Source: Gammaproteobacteria bacterium (lineage in GTDB: Bacteria > Pseudomonadota > Gammaproteobacteria > JALTLT01). From it: 11,455 nt of DNA. The DNA is taken from positions 1 to 11,455 of the forward strand of contig JALTLT010000351.1 in assembly GCA_027001815.1 (NCBI GenBank), given 5' to 3'. Below, piece after piece: positions 1 through 9,489 of this stretch. The translations under genes were made by a program, and so were the position numbers. Below the pieces are notes generated by a model. It had not been told where the DNA came from. It was given only the letters and a program-made list of their open reading frames with translations, and did not search any database. Position 1 is the stretch's first letter; each line of letters begins with the position of its first letter.

Positions 1-1040
1 GCAAGCGGATCACGCCCAAGGACATTGCCATCTTCTCCCGTCAGCTCGCCACCATGATGACCGCCGGCGTTCCGCTGGTACAGTCCTTCGACATCATCTC
101 GCGCGGTACCGACAATCCGCGCATGGCCGAACTGCTGGTCTCCATCAAGACCGACATCGAGAGCGGAAGCCCCCTGGCCGAGGCGCTGGCCAAGCATCCG
201 CTCCATTTCGACGAACTCTTCTGCAACCTGGTCCACGCCGGCGAACACGCCGGCGTCCTGGAGACCCTGCTGCACAAGATCGCCGAGTACAAGGAGCGCA
301 CCGAGGCGATCAAGGGCAAGATCAAGAAGGCGATGTTCTACCCGGTGGCGGTGCTGATCGTCGCCTTCATCGTCACCTCCATCCTGCTCATCAAGGTGGT
401 CCCCCAGTTCGAGAGCCTGTTCGCCGGTTTCGGCGCCGACCTGCCCACCTTCACCCGCATGGTGATCGACCTCTCCGAGTTCATGCAGGCCTACTGGTGG
501 CTCCTCTTCATCGGTCTCGCCGGCGGCGTCTACGCCCTGATCCAGGCGAAGAAACGGTCGGCGGCCTTCCAGCTCGCACTCGACCGACTGACCCTCAAGC
601 TGCCGGTGGTGGGAGACATCGTCAACAAGGCGGCCATCGCCCGCTACGCGCGCACCCTCTCTACCATGTTCGCCGCCGGCGTGCCCCTGGTGGAGGCGCT
701 CGACTCGGTGGCGGGAGCCACCGGAAACGGTGTCTATGCCAGCGCCATCCGCCGCATGCGCGAGGACATCGCCACCGGCCGCCAGCTTCAGCTCGCCATG
801 CGCGACGCCTCCCTCTTCCCCACCATGGTGGTGCAGATGGTGGCCATCGGCGAGGAGTCGGGCTCCCTGGACGACATGCTGGGCAAGGTGGCCGACTTCT
901 ACGAGGAGGAGGTGAACAACGCGGTGGACGCCATGAGCAGCCTCCTCGAACCGATCATCATGGCCTTCCTCGGCATCGTCATCGGCGGACTGGTGGTGGC
1001 CATGTACCTGCCCATCTTCAAGATGGGTCAGGCCATCTGA
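1..1040 (+). CDS. pilC: Type IV pilus inner-membrane platform protein PilC (3' part)
   Basis: PilC is the polytopic inner-membrane platform of the type IV pilus machine, on which the PilB/PilT ATPases act. The reading frame is already open at base 3 (codons for KRITPKDIAIFSRQLATMM), so the ATG at 54 is internal and the true start lies upstream of the window. About 345 residues of a protein usually near 400 are visible. Two GspF/PilC (T2SSF) domains can be seen: the first with SRQLATMMTAGVPL, the second with ARTLSTMFAAGVPLVEAL. Hydrophobic segments lie at about 350-420, 490-540 and 950-1020. The C-terminal end EPIIMAFLGIVIGG followed by YLPIFKMG is the family hallmark. pilD follows 28 nt later, the usual pilBCD order. 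The frame is intact to its TGA. Confidence 0.96.
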   Translation, partial: KRITPKDIAIFSRQLATMMTAGVPLVQSFDIISRGTDNPRMAELLVSIKTDIESGSPLAEALAKHPLHFDELFCNLVHAGEHAGVLETLLHKIAEYKERTEAIKGKIKKAMFYPVAVLIVAFIVTSILLIKVVPQFESLFAGFGADLPTFTRMVIDLSEFMQAYWWLLFIGLAGGVYALIQAKKRSAAFQLALDRLTLKLPVVGDIVNKAAIARYARTLSTMFAAGVPLVEALDSVAGATGNGVYASAIRRMREDIATGRQLQLAMRDASLFPTMVVQMVAIGEESGSLDDMLGKVADFYEEEVNNAVDAMSSLLEPIIMAFLGIVIGGLVVAMYLPIFKMGQAI

Positions 1041-1068
1041 TGGTGCCCGGAGAGGTCGCGGACCGGCA

Positions 1069-1956
1069 GTGGTGAATCTTCTCGAGGCGCTCCAGGCGCA
1101 ACCGTTCCTCTGGATCGGCACCGCCACGATTCTCGGCCTGCTGGTGGGCAGCTTCCTCAACGTGGTCGCCTGGCGGCTGCCCCTGATGATGGAGCGCCAC
1201 TGGCGGGCCCAGTGCCGGCAGATGCTGGATGCCGAGGCTCCGCCCGCCGAACCGGGGGAGCGCTTCGACCTGCTCTTCCCCCGTTCCCGCTGCCCCCACT
1301 GTGGTCACGCCATCTCGGCGGCCGAGAACATCCCCGTGCTGAGCTGGCTGCTGCTGCGCGGCCGCTGCCGCGGATGCGGCGAGCGCATCTCCCTGCGCTA
1401 CCCCATCGTGGAACTGGCCAGCGGCCTGCTCGCCGCCCTCGTCGCCTGGCGGTTCGGCGTCACGGCGGAGGGAGCGGCCGCCATGGGGCTGGTCTGGACC
1501 CTGCTGGTGCTCACCCTCATCGATATCGACCACCAGCTCCTGCCGGACAGCATCACCCTCCCCCTCCTCTGGACCGGCCTGCTGCTGCGCCTCCTCGGCA
1601 TCGGCGAAGTCTCCCTCGTCGACGCAGTGATCGGCGCCATGGCGGGCTACCTCTCTCTCTGGAGTCTCTTCCACCTCTTCCGGCTGCTCACCGGCAAGGA
1701 GGGAATGGGGTATGGCGACTTCAAGCTGCTCGCCGCACTGGGCGCCTGGATGGGGTGGCAGTCGCTGTTGCCCATCGTCCTGCTCTCCTCCCTGGTGGGG
1801 GCGGTGACGGGTATTGCCCTGATCGTGGTGGCCGGCCGCGACCGCTCCATCCCCATTCCCTACGGTCCCTACCTGGCCGGCGCCGGTCTCATCTACCTCC
1901 TGTGGGGCGAGACCATCATCGGCACCTACCAGCGGTGGGCCGGCCTCGGCCCCTGA
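1069..1956 (+). CDS. pilD: Prepilin leader peptidase / N-methyltransferase PilD
   Basis: This is a bifunctional membrane enzyme that removes the leader of type IV prepilins and type II pseudopilins and methylates the new N-terminus. The protein has 295 residues, normal for the family. GSFLNVV is at residues 28-33 and a zinc-type pair of CxxC motifs (C75, C78, C100, C103) lies in the cytoplasmic loop. The aspartyl-protease residues are in LIDIDHQLLPD (D152/D154) and GMGYGDFK (D217, the GxGD motif). Several hydrophobic helices follow. It starts with GTG at 1069 (GTG at 1072 is equally possible). The GGAGAGG at 1049-1055 is a rather distant ribosome site. pilC lies 28 nt upstream and coaE 9 nt downstream, so the three are probably cotranscribed. 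Confidence 0.96.
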   Translation: MVNLLEALQAQPFLWIGTATILGLLVGSFLNVVAWRLPLMMERHWRAQCRQMLDAEAPPAEPGERFDLLFPRSRCPHCGHAISAAENIPVLSWLLLRGRCRGCGERISLRYPIVELASGLLAALVAWRFGVTAEGAAAMGLVWTLLVLTLIDIDHQLLPDSITLPLLWTGLLLRLLGIGEVSLVDAVIGAMAGYLSLWSLFHLFRLLTGKEGMGYGDFKLLAALGAWMGWQSLLPIVLLSSLVGAVTGIALIVVAGRDRSIPIPYGPYLAGAGLIYLLWGETIIGTYQRWAGLGP

Positions 1957-1965
1957 GCCCGTCCC

Positions 1966-2556
1966 ATGCGCGTGGTCGGCCTCACCGGCGGCATCGCCAG
2001 CGGCAAGAGCCTGGCGGCGGAGCTGTTCGGCGAGCTGGGCGTACCGGTGCTCGATACCGACCGGGTGGCCCGCCAGGTGGTCCGCCCCGGCTCACCGGGG
2101 CTGGAGGCGGTTGTGAGGCGCTTCGGCCGCCAGGTGCTCACCGACGATGGCCGACTCGACCGGGGTCGCCTGCGGCAGATCATCCTCGACGACCAACGGG
2201 CCCGCCGCGATCTGGAGGCGATCCTCCATCCGCTCATCCGCGCCGAGACCGAGGCCTGGATCGCACGGCAGAGTTCCCCCTACTGCATCATCGTGGTGCC
2301 CCTGCTCTTCGAGGCGGGCTGGGAGGAGCTGTTCGACACCATTCTCGTGGTCGACACCCCCGTCGCCCTCCAGCGCCGGCGGCTCGCCGAGCGGGACGGC
2401 ATGACGGAGGAGCAGATCGACGCCCTCCTCGGCGCCCAGATGGAGCGCCGGGCGCGGCTGGAGCGGGCCGACGGCCTCCTCTACAACGGCGCCTCACCCG
2501 CCGCGCTCCGCGAACAGGTGGAGGCGTGGCACCGCAGGCTGCTGGCCGCGGCATGA
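1966..2556 (+). CDS. coaE: Dephospho-CoA kinase CoaE
   Basis: CoaE catalyses the last step of coenzyme A synthesis, phosphorylating the 3' hydroxyl of the dephospho-CoA ribose with ATP in the cytoplasm. The 196-residue product has the P-loop GGIASGKS at residues 8-15, the DTD motif at 30-32, HP at 88-89 and VPLLFEAG at 111-118. The arginine-rich lid QRRRLAERDG lies near 136-145 and the late RADGLLYNG segment near 167-175. Length and motif order match the family. The ATG is 9 nt after the pilD stop with no strong ribosome site, so expression probably depends on the pilus-gene transcript. The pilD-coaE-zapD order is conserved in gammaproteobacteria. Confidence 0.96.
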   Translation: MRVVGLTGGIASGKSLAAELFGELGVPVLDTDRVARQVVRPGSPGLEAVVRRFGRQVLTDDGRLDRGRLRQIILDDQRARRDLEAILHPLIRAETEAWIARQSSPYCIIVVPLLFEAGWEELFDTILVVDTPVALQRRRLAERDGMTEEQIDALLGAQMERRARLERADGLLYNGASPAALREQVEAWHRRLLAAA

Positions 2557-2612
2557 ATCCCTGCTCCCCCGCTCCGGCACCGAACCGGGGGCCATGGGGA
2601 TGGTGGGGGCGA

Positions 2613-2631
2613 GGGCGGGACAGACCCGCCC
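2613..2631. repeat. Perfect GC hairpin in the coaE-zapD gap
   Basis: GGGCGGG and CCCGCCC are separated by ACAGA, giving a perfect 7-bp stem with a 5-nt loop in the 154-bp gap between coaE and zapD. No T tract follows, so it is not a standard intrinsic terminator. A weak promoter-like pair, TTGCGC at 2641 and GAGAAT at 2664 (17-nt spacer), lies just downstream and could serve zapD, but matches poorly. Confidence 0.35.
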
Positions 2632-2710
2632 GCAGACGCCTTGCGCCTCGGCCACGCCTGTTGGAGAATAGGCGGTTCCCACCCGCCACCCCGAAACGAC
2701 CCGACGCTCA

Positions 2711-3481
2711 GTGCAAAAGCAGCTCCTCTTCGAGTTCCCTCTCAACGAACGGATCCGCGCCTTCCTGCGTCTGGAGCTGCTCTTCCGCCAGGCGCGCCAT
2801 TTCGCCGCGGAGCCCGCGCCCTGGTGCAGCAGGGCAGCCCTCGACACCCTGCACCAGATCCTGGAACTGCTCGGCCGGGCCGATCTCAAGACCGAACTGA
2901 TCAAGGAGATGGAGCGGCACACGGCGACCCTCGAGGGGCTGCGCGACAAGAAGGGGGTGGACGGTGCACGTCTCGAGGCGATCCTCTCCGAACTGGACCG
3001 GCTCCAGGATCACCTGCACGCCAACGCCCAGGGATTCTGTACCGAGCTGCGCAACAACGAGTTCCTCAATGCGGTACGCAATCGCAGCGCCATCCCCGGC
3101 GGGACCAGCAGCTTCGATCTCCCGGGCTACCACCACTGGTTGCAACAGCCACCGGCCCGGCGCAACGAGGACCTCGCCTACTGGCTCCATGAGGTCGAGC
3201 CCCTGAACGAGAGCCTCGTTCTCGTCCTCCGGCTGCTCCGCGAGAGCGCCCTGCCCCGGCAGGTGGTGGCGGAAGGGGGACTCTACCACCACACCATGGA
3301 CGAGGCACCCTGGCGCCTGCTGCGCATCTACCTGCCGCCGGACTCTCCACTCTTCCCCGAAGTGAGCGGTGGCAAGCATCGCTTCACCATCCGCTTCCTC
3401 ACCGCGACCACCGCCGGCGACAAGCCCAAGGCGGTCAAGTCCGACGTGACCTTCGCCCTGGCGGGCTGCGGATTCTATTGA
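2711..3481 (+). CDS. zapD: Cell division protein ZapD (FtsZ-associated)
   Basis: ZapD (YacF, DUF1342) binds the FtsZ C-terminal tail and bundles protofilaments at the division ring in the cytoplasm. The 256-residue product has the characteristic start QKQLLFEFPLNERIRAFLRL, matching the E. coli protein (MQTQVLFEHPLNEK, recalled). It also has the middle NEFLNAVRNRSAIPGG and the family's W/L-rich end. It starts with GTG at 2711, chosen because the conserved N-terminus begins there; no Shine-Dalgarno is visible. E. coli ZapD has about 247 residues, so the length is normal. The stop TGA directly abuts repeat element A. The usual downstream partner yacG is not seen. Confidence 0.95.
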   Translation: MQKQLLFEFPLNERIRAFLRLELLFRQARHFAAEPAPWCSRAALDTLHQILELLGRADLKTELIKEMERHTATLEGLRDKKGVDGARLEAILSELDRLQDHLHANAQGFCTELRNNEFLNAVRNRSAIPGGTSSFDLPGYHHWLQQPPARRNEDLAYWLHEVEPLNESLVLVLRLLRESALPRQVVAEGGLYHHTMDEAPWRLLRIYLPPDSPLFPEVSGGKHRFTIRFLTATTAGDKPKAVKSDVTFALAGCGFY

Positions 3482-3554
3482 CAGGATGTTGAAAAAGGCC
3501 GTCCCGGCCTTTTTCAACGCCGGAAGCCTAAAAACGACATTTTTCAACAGCCTG
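3482..3554 (-). repeat. Composite hairpin element, copy A (internally deleted)
   Basis: This short copy is oriented like copy E. It starts CAGGATGTTGAAAAA and ends TTTTTCAACAGCCTG, so the ends are inverted repeats with one mismatch in 15. Inside are a full H5 hairpin (arms 3488-3500 and 3506-3518), the first half of H4 (GGAAGCC), and then a jump to the loop and far arm of H1 (AAAAACG.. TTTTTCAACAGCCTG). H2, H3 and half of H4 are missing compared with copies B and E. The element begins at the base after the zapD stop codon. The flanking bases are TGA on the left and TCA on the right, extending the symmetry. Confidence 0.8.
3488..3518. terminator. Bidirectional terminator-like hairpin between zapD and the convergent operon
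   Basis: GTTGAAAAAGGCC and GGCCTTTTTCAAC form a perfect 13-bp stem around GTCCC. The GGCC core is followed by five T on either strand, so it can work in both directions. It lies 6 nt after the zapD stop and about 160 nt after the end of the convergent operon. It is H5 of repeat copy A, so the terminator function may be acquired. Confidence 0.6.
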
Positions 3555-3681
3555 TCAGCCCGGCAACGCCCCGTCACACCTGGCCATCGACGCGCAGCGC
3601 CAAACGGGTGCAGGGAAGTGCCGGGTACAATCCGGCGCCCCCGGGAGAGAAATCCCTACTCTCCGCAGACCGATTCACCCG

Positions 3682-4170
3682 TCAGAGGGCGGGACGGTCG
3701 GCCCGAAAGGGGAAGCGCCCGCGCCAGACGGAGTCCCCCTGCTCCAGATCGAGGGTGAGAATCCATTCGGAGCGCCCCGAGACGCAAAAGGGAAGCACAC
3801 CCTCCCCCTGCCAACCCACCTCCCCCTTCTCCAGCAGGAAACGGTTTTCGCCCATGTTCATCTGCGGCATGGTGAACTCCGCCACCACCCTGTCCCACGG
3901 GCCTCCCTCATCCACCTCCACCCGGATGGGAAAGCGGCTCATGGGGGTGACCCCGGGGCCGATGGCCACCCGCACGGCGATACCTTCGCCCCGCGCCACG
4001 CAGGGGGAGGCGGAGACATCACAATCGGGGACGGAGACGAGGGCACGCACCTCCACCACCCGGTCGGCCTTCAGCCACTGCTCCACCCGACCCTCACGCA
4101 GGGCCAGGAACCAGGCCACCAGCGCCACCACCAGGAGCCACCCGCCGAGCCTGCCCCAATCGATCCTCAT
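3682..4170 (-). CDS. Membrane-anchored protein of unknown function, possibly FixH/YtkA-like
   Basis: I do not recognise this protein with certainty. It has 162 residues: a short N-terminus (MRIDWGRLGG), one hydrophobic helix at about residues 11-24, then a soluble, presumably periplasmic domain rich in beta-type sequence. C50 and C57 are spaced CxxxxxxC and C129 is in LPFCVSGRSEW. The string FTMPQMNMGENRF at about 99-111 followed by GWQGEGVLPFC resembles the pattern MPxMxMG...G.Y.G...LP in FixH/YtkA-like domains; this is inference from pattern only. The start ATG overlaps the stop of the Nudix/ThiE gene by ATGA, so translation is probably coupled. It also has its own strong purine-rich site, GGGAGGGGGG. 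It is the last gene of the secA operon. Confidence 0.85.
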   Translation of the reverse strand: MRIDWGRLGGWLLVVALVAWFLALREGRVEQWLKADRVVEVRALVSVPDCDVSASPCVARGEGIAVRVAIGPGVTPMSRFPIRVEVDEGGPWDRVVAEFTMPQMNMGENRFLLEKGEVGWQGEGVLPFCVSGRSEWILTLDLEQGDSVWRGRFPFRADRPAL

Positions 4171-5150
4171 GAGCCCCCCTCCCAGAGGGCACGGATGGCC
4201 GCGATCCCCTGGGCGCCCGCCGCCCAGGACTCCGGCAGATGGGCCGGCCCGACGCCGCCGAGGGCGTAGACCGGCATCTGCGCCTCCTCGCAGAGCCGCG
4301 CCAGTCCCTCCCAGCCCAGGGTGGGGGCGCCGGGATGGGAGGGCGTGGCGAGTACCGGTGAACAGAGGACGTAGTCGACTCCCGCCGCCGCCGCCAGTTC
4401 GAGTTCCTCGGCATCGTGGCAGGAGGCTCCCACCCGGTAGGAATCATCGAGGGGGCGCCCCACCTGGCCACGCAGGCGATGGCGATTGAGATGGAGCCCG
4501 TGGGCCCCCGCCGCCTCGGCCCACTCCGGCTCCCCGTTGAGCAGCAGCGAGGCGCCGTACCGTTCCGCAATCGCCGTCGCCTCCGCCGCCAGGGCGATGA
4601 GCCTCTCAGCTTCCAGGCTCGGGGCACGCAGAATCACCATGGCGACCCCGCTCCCCAGAACCGCTTCCAGGCGGCGGAGAAAGGAACCGTGGGGCGGCGG
4701 ACCGGGATCGGGGGTGACCAGGCAGCACTCCGGCAGACGCAGGGCGGAGACGATGGGACGATCCGCGGCCGGCATGGGATGTTCGTCGAGGGCTTCCGGC
4801 GCCACCCACGCCAGCGGCTGCCCTTCCAGGCCGCGCGGCTCCCCTTCCCAGGCGGTGACCCGCCAGGTGTCGAGGATCACCGTGCGATCGGCATAGGTGT
4901 GACGAACCCGGATCAGGGGGCGGTACCGGAGTGGCCGAATACCGAGTTCCTCTGCCAGTTCGCGGGCGAGCGCCTCCTCGGCCCCCTCCCCCGGCTCCAG
5001 CTTGCCACCGGGAAACTCCCACAATCCCCCCTGATGGGCGCCGGCATGACGGCGGGCCAGCAGCACGCGCCCTCCCCCCTCCACCAGAGCCGCGGCCACC
5101 ACGGGAACCACGGGGAGTTCAGGTGCGGTATTCGGCGTTGATGCGGACAT
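4167..5150 (-). CDS. Nudix hydrolase fused to a ThiE/TenI-like domain
   Basis: This is a two-domain cytoplasmic protein of 327 residues. The N-terminal half is MutT-like with a complete Nudix box (GX5EX7REUXEEXGU) at residues 49-71: G49, E55, R63, E64, E67, E68. It probably hydrolyses 8-oxo-dGTP or similar oxidised nucleotides. The C-terminal half (about 142-325) is a ThiE/TenI-type barrel with GVDYVLCSPVLATPSHPGAP and ALGGVG. Where canonical thiamine-phosphate synthases have LREK and an N-D pair, this protein has ILRAP and LLNGEP, so synthase activity is doubtful. The fusion is known in gammaproteobacteria. The ATG at 5150 overlaps argJ by 32 nt. A GTG at 5111, after the argJ stop, is an alternative start and would remove only the non-conserved tail. 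Confidence 0.93.
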   Translation of the reverse strand: MSASTPNTAPELPVVPVVAAALVEGGGRVLLARRHAGAHQGGLWEFPGGKLEPGEGAEEALARELAEELGIRPLRYRPLIRVRHTYADRTVILDTWRVTAWEGEPRGLEGQPLAWVAPEALDEHPMPAADRPIVSALRLPECCLVTPDPGPPPHGSFLRRLEAVLGSGVAMVILRAPSLEAERLIALAAEATAIAERYGASLLLNGEPEWAEAAGAHGLHLNRHRLRGQVGRPLDDSYRVGASCHDAEELELAAAAGVDYVLCSPVLATPSHPGAPTLGWEGLARLCEEAQMPVYALGGVGPAHLPESWAAGAQGIAAIRALWEGGS

Positions 5151-6333
5151 ACTCGTGGGAGAGGTCGGTGGTCCAGACCGTCTCCGCGGCGGTACCGCGA
5201 CCGAGCCGGATGGTGACCACGATCTCCTCCTGCTCCATCACCATCTGCCCCTCCTCCTCCGTATAGGCCGGATCCCGTCCGCCATCGCGGACGATGCAGA
5301 GATCGTCGAGCCAGATCTCCACCCGCGAGATGTCGAGCTCCTGAAGGCCGGCGCGGCCCACTGCGGCGAGGATCCGCCCCCAGTTGGGATCGCTGGCGAA
5401 GAAGGCGGTCTTGACCAGCGGGGAGTGGGCCACCGTCCATGCCACCTGGAGGCACTCCCGGGGATCGGATCCCCCCTCGACACGGATGGTGATGAACTTG
5501 GTCGCCCCCTCCCCGTCCCGGGCCATCGCCTGGGCGAGCTGCACGCAGACCGCCTCGACCGCCGTGGCGAAGTGGCTCCACTCGGGGTGAGAGGGGTCGA
5601 GGGTGACACCACTGCGGCCGGTGGCGGCCAGCACACAGGCGTCGTTGGTGGAGGTGTCGCCATCCACCGTCACCCGGTTGAAGCTGCGCTCGGTCACCTC
5701 CAGCAGCAGCATCTGCAGATGCTCACGGGCGACCCTCGCATCGGTGGCGAGGAAGGCGAGCATGGTGGCCATGTCCGGGTGGATCATCCCCGAACCCTTG
5801 GCGATACCGGTGACGTTGATGTCCCGTCCCTCCACGGTGACGCAGCGGGAGGCTCCCTTGGGTACCGTGTCGGTGGTCATGATGGCCCGCGCCGCCCGCT
5901 CCCACCCCTCCTCGTGGAGCCCCTCGACCAGCCGCGGGAGTGCCGCCTCGAAAGGGGCCACCGGCAGGGGCTCACCGATCACGCCAGTGGAGAAGGGAAG
6001 GATCTCCTCGGGAGAGAACTCCAGGACGCGGGCGGCCGCCACGCAGGTGGCACGAGCCGCCGCCAGCCCCTCCTCGCCGGTGCCGGCGTTCGCATTGCCG
6101 GCGTTGATCAGCAGTGCCCGCGGGTGGGTGACGGCCAGGTGCTCCCTGGCCACCAGCACGGGGGCGGCACAGAAGGCGTTTCGGGTGAAGACCGCCGCCG
6201 CCTCCGTGTCCCGGGCGAAGCGGATCAGTACCAGGTCGTCACGGCCCCGGTAGCGAATGCCCGCGGCCGCGGCATCGAGCCGCACGCCGGCCACCGGCAG
6301 CAGGTGGAGCCTGTCGTCGAGTCCTACCGGCAT
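5119..6333 (-). CDS. argJ: Arginine biosynthesis bifunctional protein ArgJ
   Basis: ArgJ is an ornithine acetyltransferase that moves the acetyl group from N-acetylornithine to glutamate; some members also act as N-acetylglutamate synthase with acetyl-CoA. It acts in the cytoplasm. The 404-residue product has the self-cleavage site KGSGMIHPDMATMLAF, with cleavage expected between A189 and the nucleophile T190. The oxyanion-hole STGVIGE is at about 115-121. ArgJ features TTDTVPK, FNRVTVDGDTSTND and FFASDPNWGRI are all present, so both the alpha and beta chains look intact. The ATG follows the secA stop by 3 nt, so it is read from the secA transcript. Nothing in the sequence shows arginine-responsive control. 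Confidence 0.97.
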   Translation of the reverse strand: MPVGLDDRLHLLPVAGVRLDAAAAGIRYRGRDDLVLIRFARDTEAAAVFTRNAFCAAPVLVAREHLAVTHPRALLINAGNANAGTGEEGLAAARATCVAAARVLEFSPEEILPFSTGVIGEPLPVAPFEAALPRLVEGLHEEGWERAARAIMTTDTVPKGASRCVTVEGRDINVTGIAKGSGMIHPDMATMLAFLATDARVAREHLQMLLLEVTERSFNRVTVDGDTSTNDACVLAATGRSGVTLDPSHPEWSHFATAVEAVCVQLAQAMARDGEGATKFITIRVEGGSDPRECLQVAWTVAHSPLVKTAFFASDPNWGRILAAVGRAGLQELDISRVEIWLDDLCIVRDGGRDPAYTEEEGQMVMEQEEIVVTIRLGRGTAAETVWTTDLSHEYVRINAEYRT

Positions 6334-6336
6334 GGT

Positions 6337-9084
<2,748 letters not shown>

Positions 9085-9214
9085 GTATGGGGCGTTCCTG
9101 TACGCATCGGTTTCGTTTTCGGGTGTCCGCCAGGGGATGGCCGCCCGCCGCCGGGGCGGGAGAAGCCAGGAGCCTCTCCTGGGCGCGTGGAGGGGAGGTA
9201 CGGCTGCCCGGCTG
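9085..9214 (-). other. secA leader, no gene
   Basis: This unique segment lies between secA and repeat copy B. It holds the probable secA ribosome site (TTCCT on the + strand at 9095-9099) and a hairpin CCAGGAG-CCT-CTCCTGG at 9166-9182. I see no convincing promoter and no arrest-peptide ORF of SecM type. Confidence 0.5.
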
Positions 9215-9379
9215 CAGGCTGTTGAAAAACACCGTTTTTCGGCAGCCTGTGCCGCGGCGCAGGGAAGCACCGCAGCATTTTCAATGACCCCGGGTCATTG
9301 AAAAGTGTGAGGAAGCCGGAAATCGCATTTTCGGCTTCCGGCGTTGAAAAAGGCCAGGACGGCCTTTTTCACCATCCTG
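9215..9379 (+). repeat. Composite five-hairpin element, copy B (full)
   Basis: This is a full-length copy of about 165 bp. H1 has arms 9215-9230 and 9234-9249 with loop ACC, and two T.G positions. H2 has arms 9254-9260 and 9267-9273. H3 is a 13-bp near-perfect palindrome, TTTTCAATGACCC and its complement, at 9278-9290 and 9292-9304. H4 has arms 9311-9323 and 9327-9339 with loop CGC. H5 has arms 9343-9355 and 9361-9373 with one mismatch. The ends are CAGGCTG and CATCCTG (inverted). The right flank is TTAG, but the left flank is GCTG, so no direct repeat is seen. The copy lies upstream of secA, in the opposite orientation to secA transcription. Confidence 0.85.
9343..9373. terminator. Terminator-like H5 hairpin of copy B
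   Basis: GAAAAAGGCC-AGGAC-GGCCTTTTTC forms a 10-bp stem with T runs on both strands. On the - strand it would lie between the M23 gene and secA and could separate their transcripts. If so, secA needs its own promoter between here and 9085. Confidence 0.4.
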
Positions 9380-9383
9380 TTAG

Positions 9384-9489
9384 AGGGCACAAACCCGCCC
9401 TCGTTCCCTCGACCGTCCCGTCACCCGCAAAGAGCGACGGGACCGGCACCCGGAAGATCTGAATGATACCGCAATCGGCCGGGGATTAG
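9384..9489. other. Unique spacer between copies B and C, with a hairpin
   Basis: This stretch has no ORF of note. GTCCCGTC at 9415-9422 and GACGGGAC at 9436-9443 form a perfect 8-bp stem with a 13-nt loop. TTAG at 9486-9489 immediately precedes copy C. On the - strand a TATCAT lies near 9464-9469 but without a good -35, so no promoter is called. Confidence 0.45.

Noticed and set aside
1212..2900. A 562-codon open frame on the + strand across pilD, coaE and the start of zapD
   Set aside because: It overlaps three well-supported genes in another frame and is rich in Pro, Arg and Gly, as expected of a shadow.
3603..3631. TACAAT at 3626 as a + strand promoter
   Set aside because: There is no -35 match at 16-18 nt and no gene downstream on that strand. 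The hexamer also sits in a small GCCGG/CCGGC hairpin.
3608..4489. A + strand frame of 293 codons opposite the small membrane protein and the Nudix/ThiE gene
   Set aside because: It is antisense to coupled genes, of low-complexity shadow composition, and has no recognisable domain.
9085..9214. A SecM-like arrest peptide upstream of secA
   Set aside because: No short ORF with a signal sequence and an arrest-like C-terminus is visible in the leader.
9085..9270. In-frame N-terminal extension of SecA from an ATG at 9270
   Set aside because: The extra residues are encoded by repeat copy B and the leader. The SecA family N-terminus begins at 9084.
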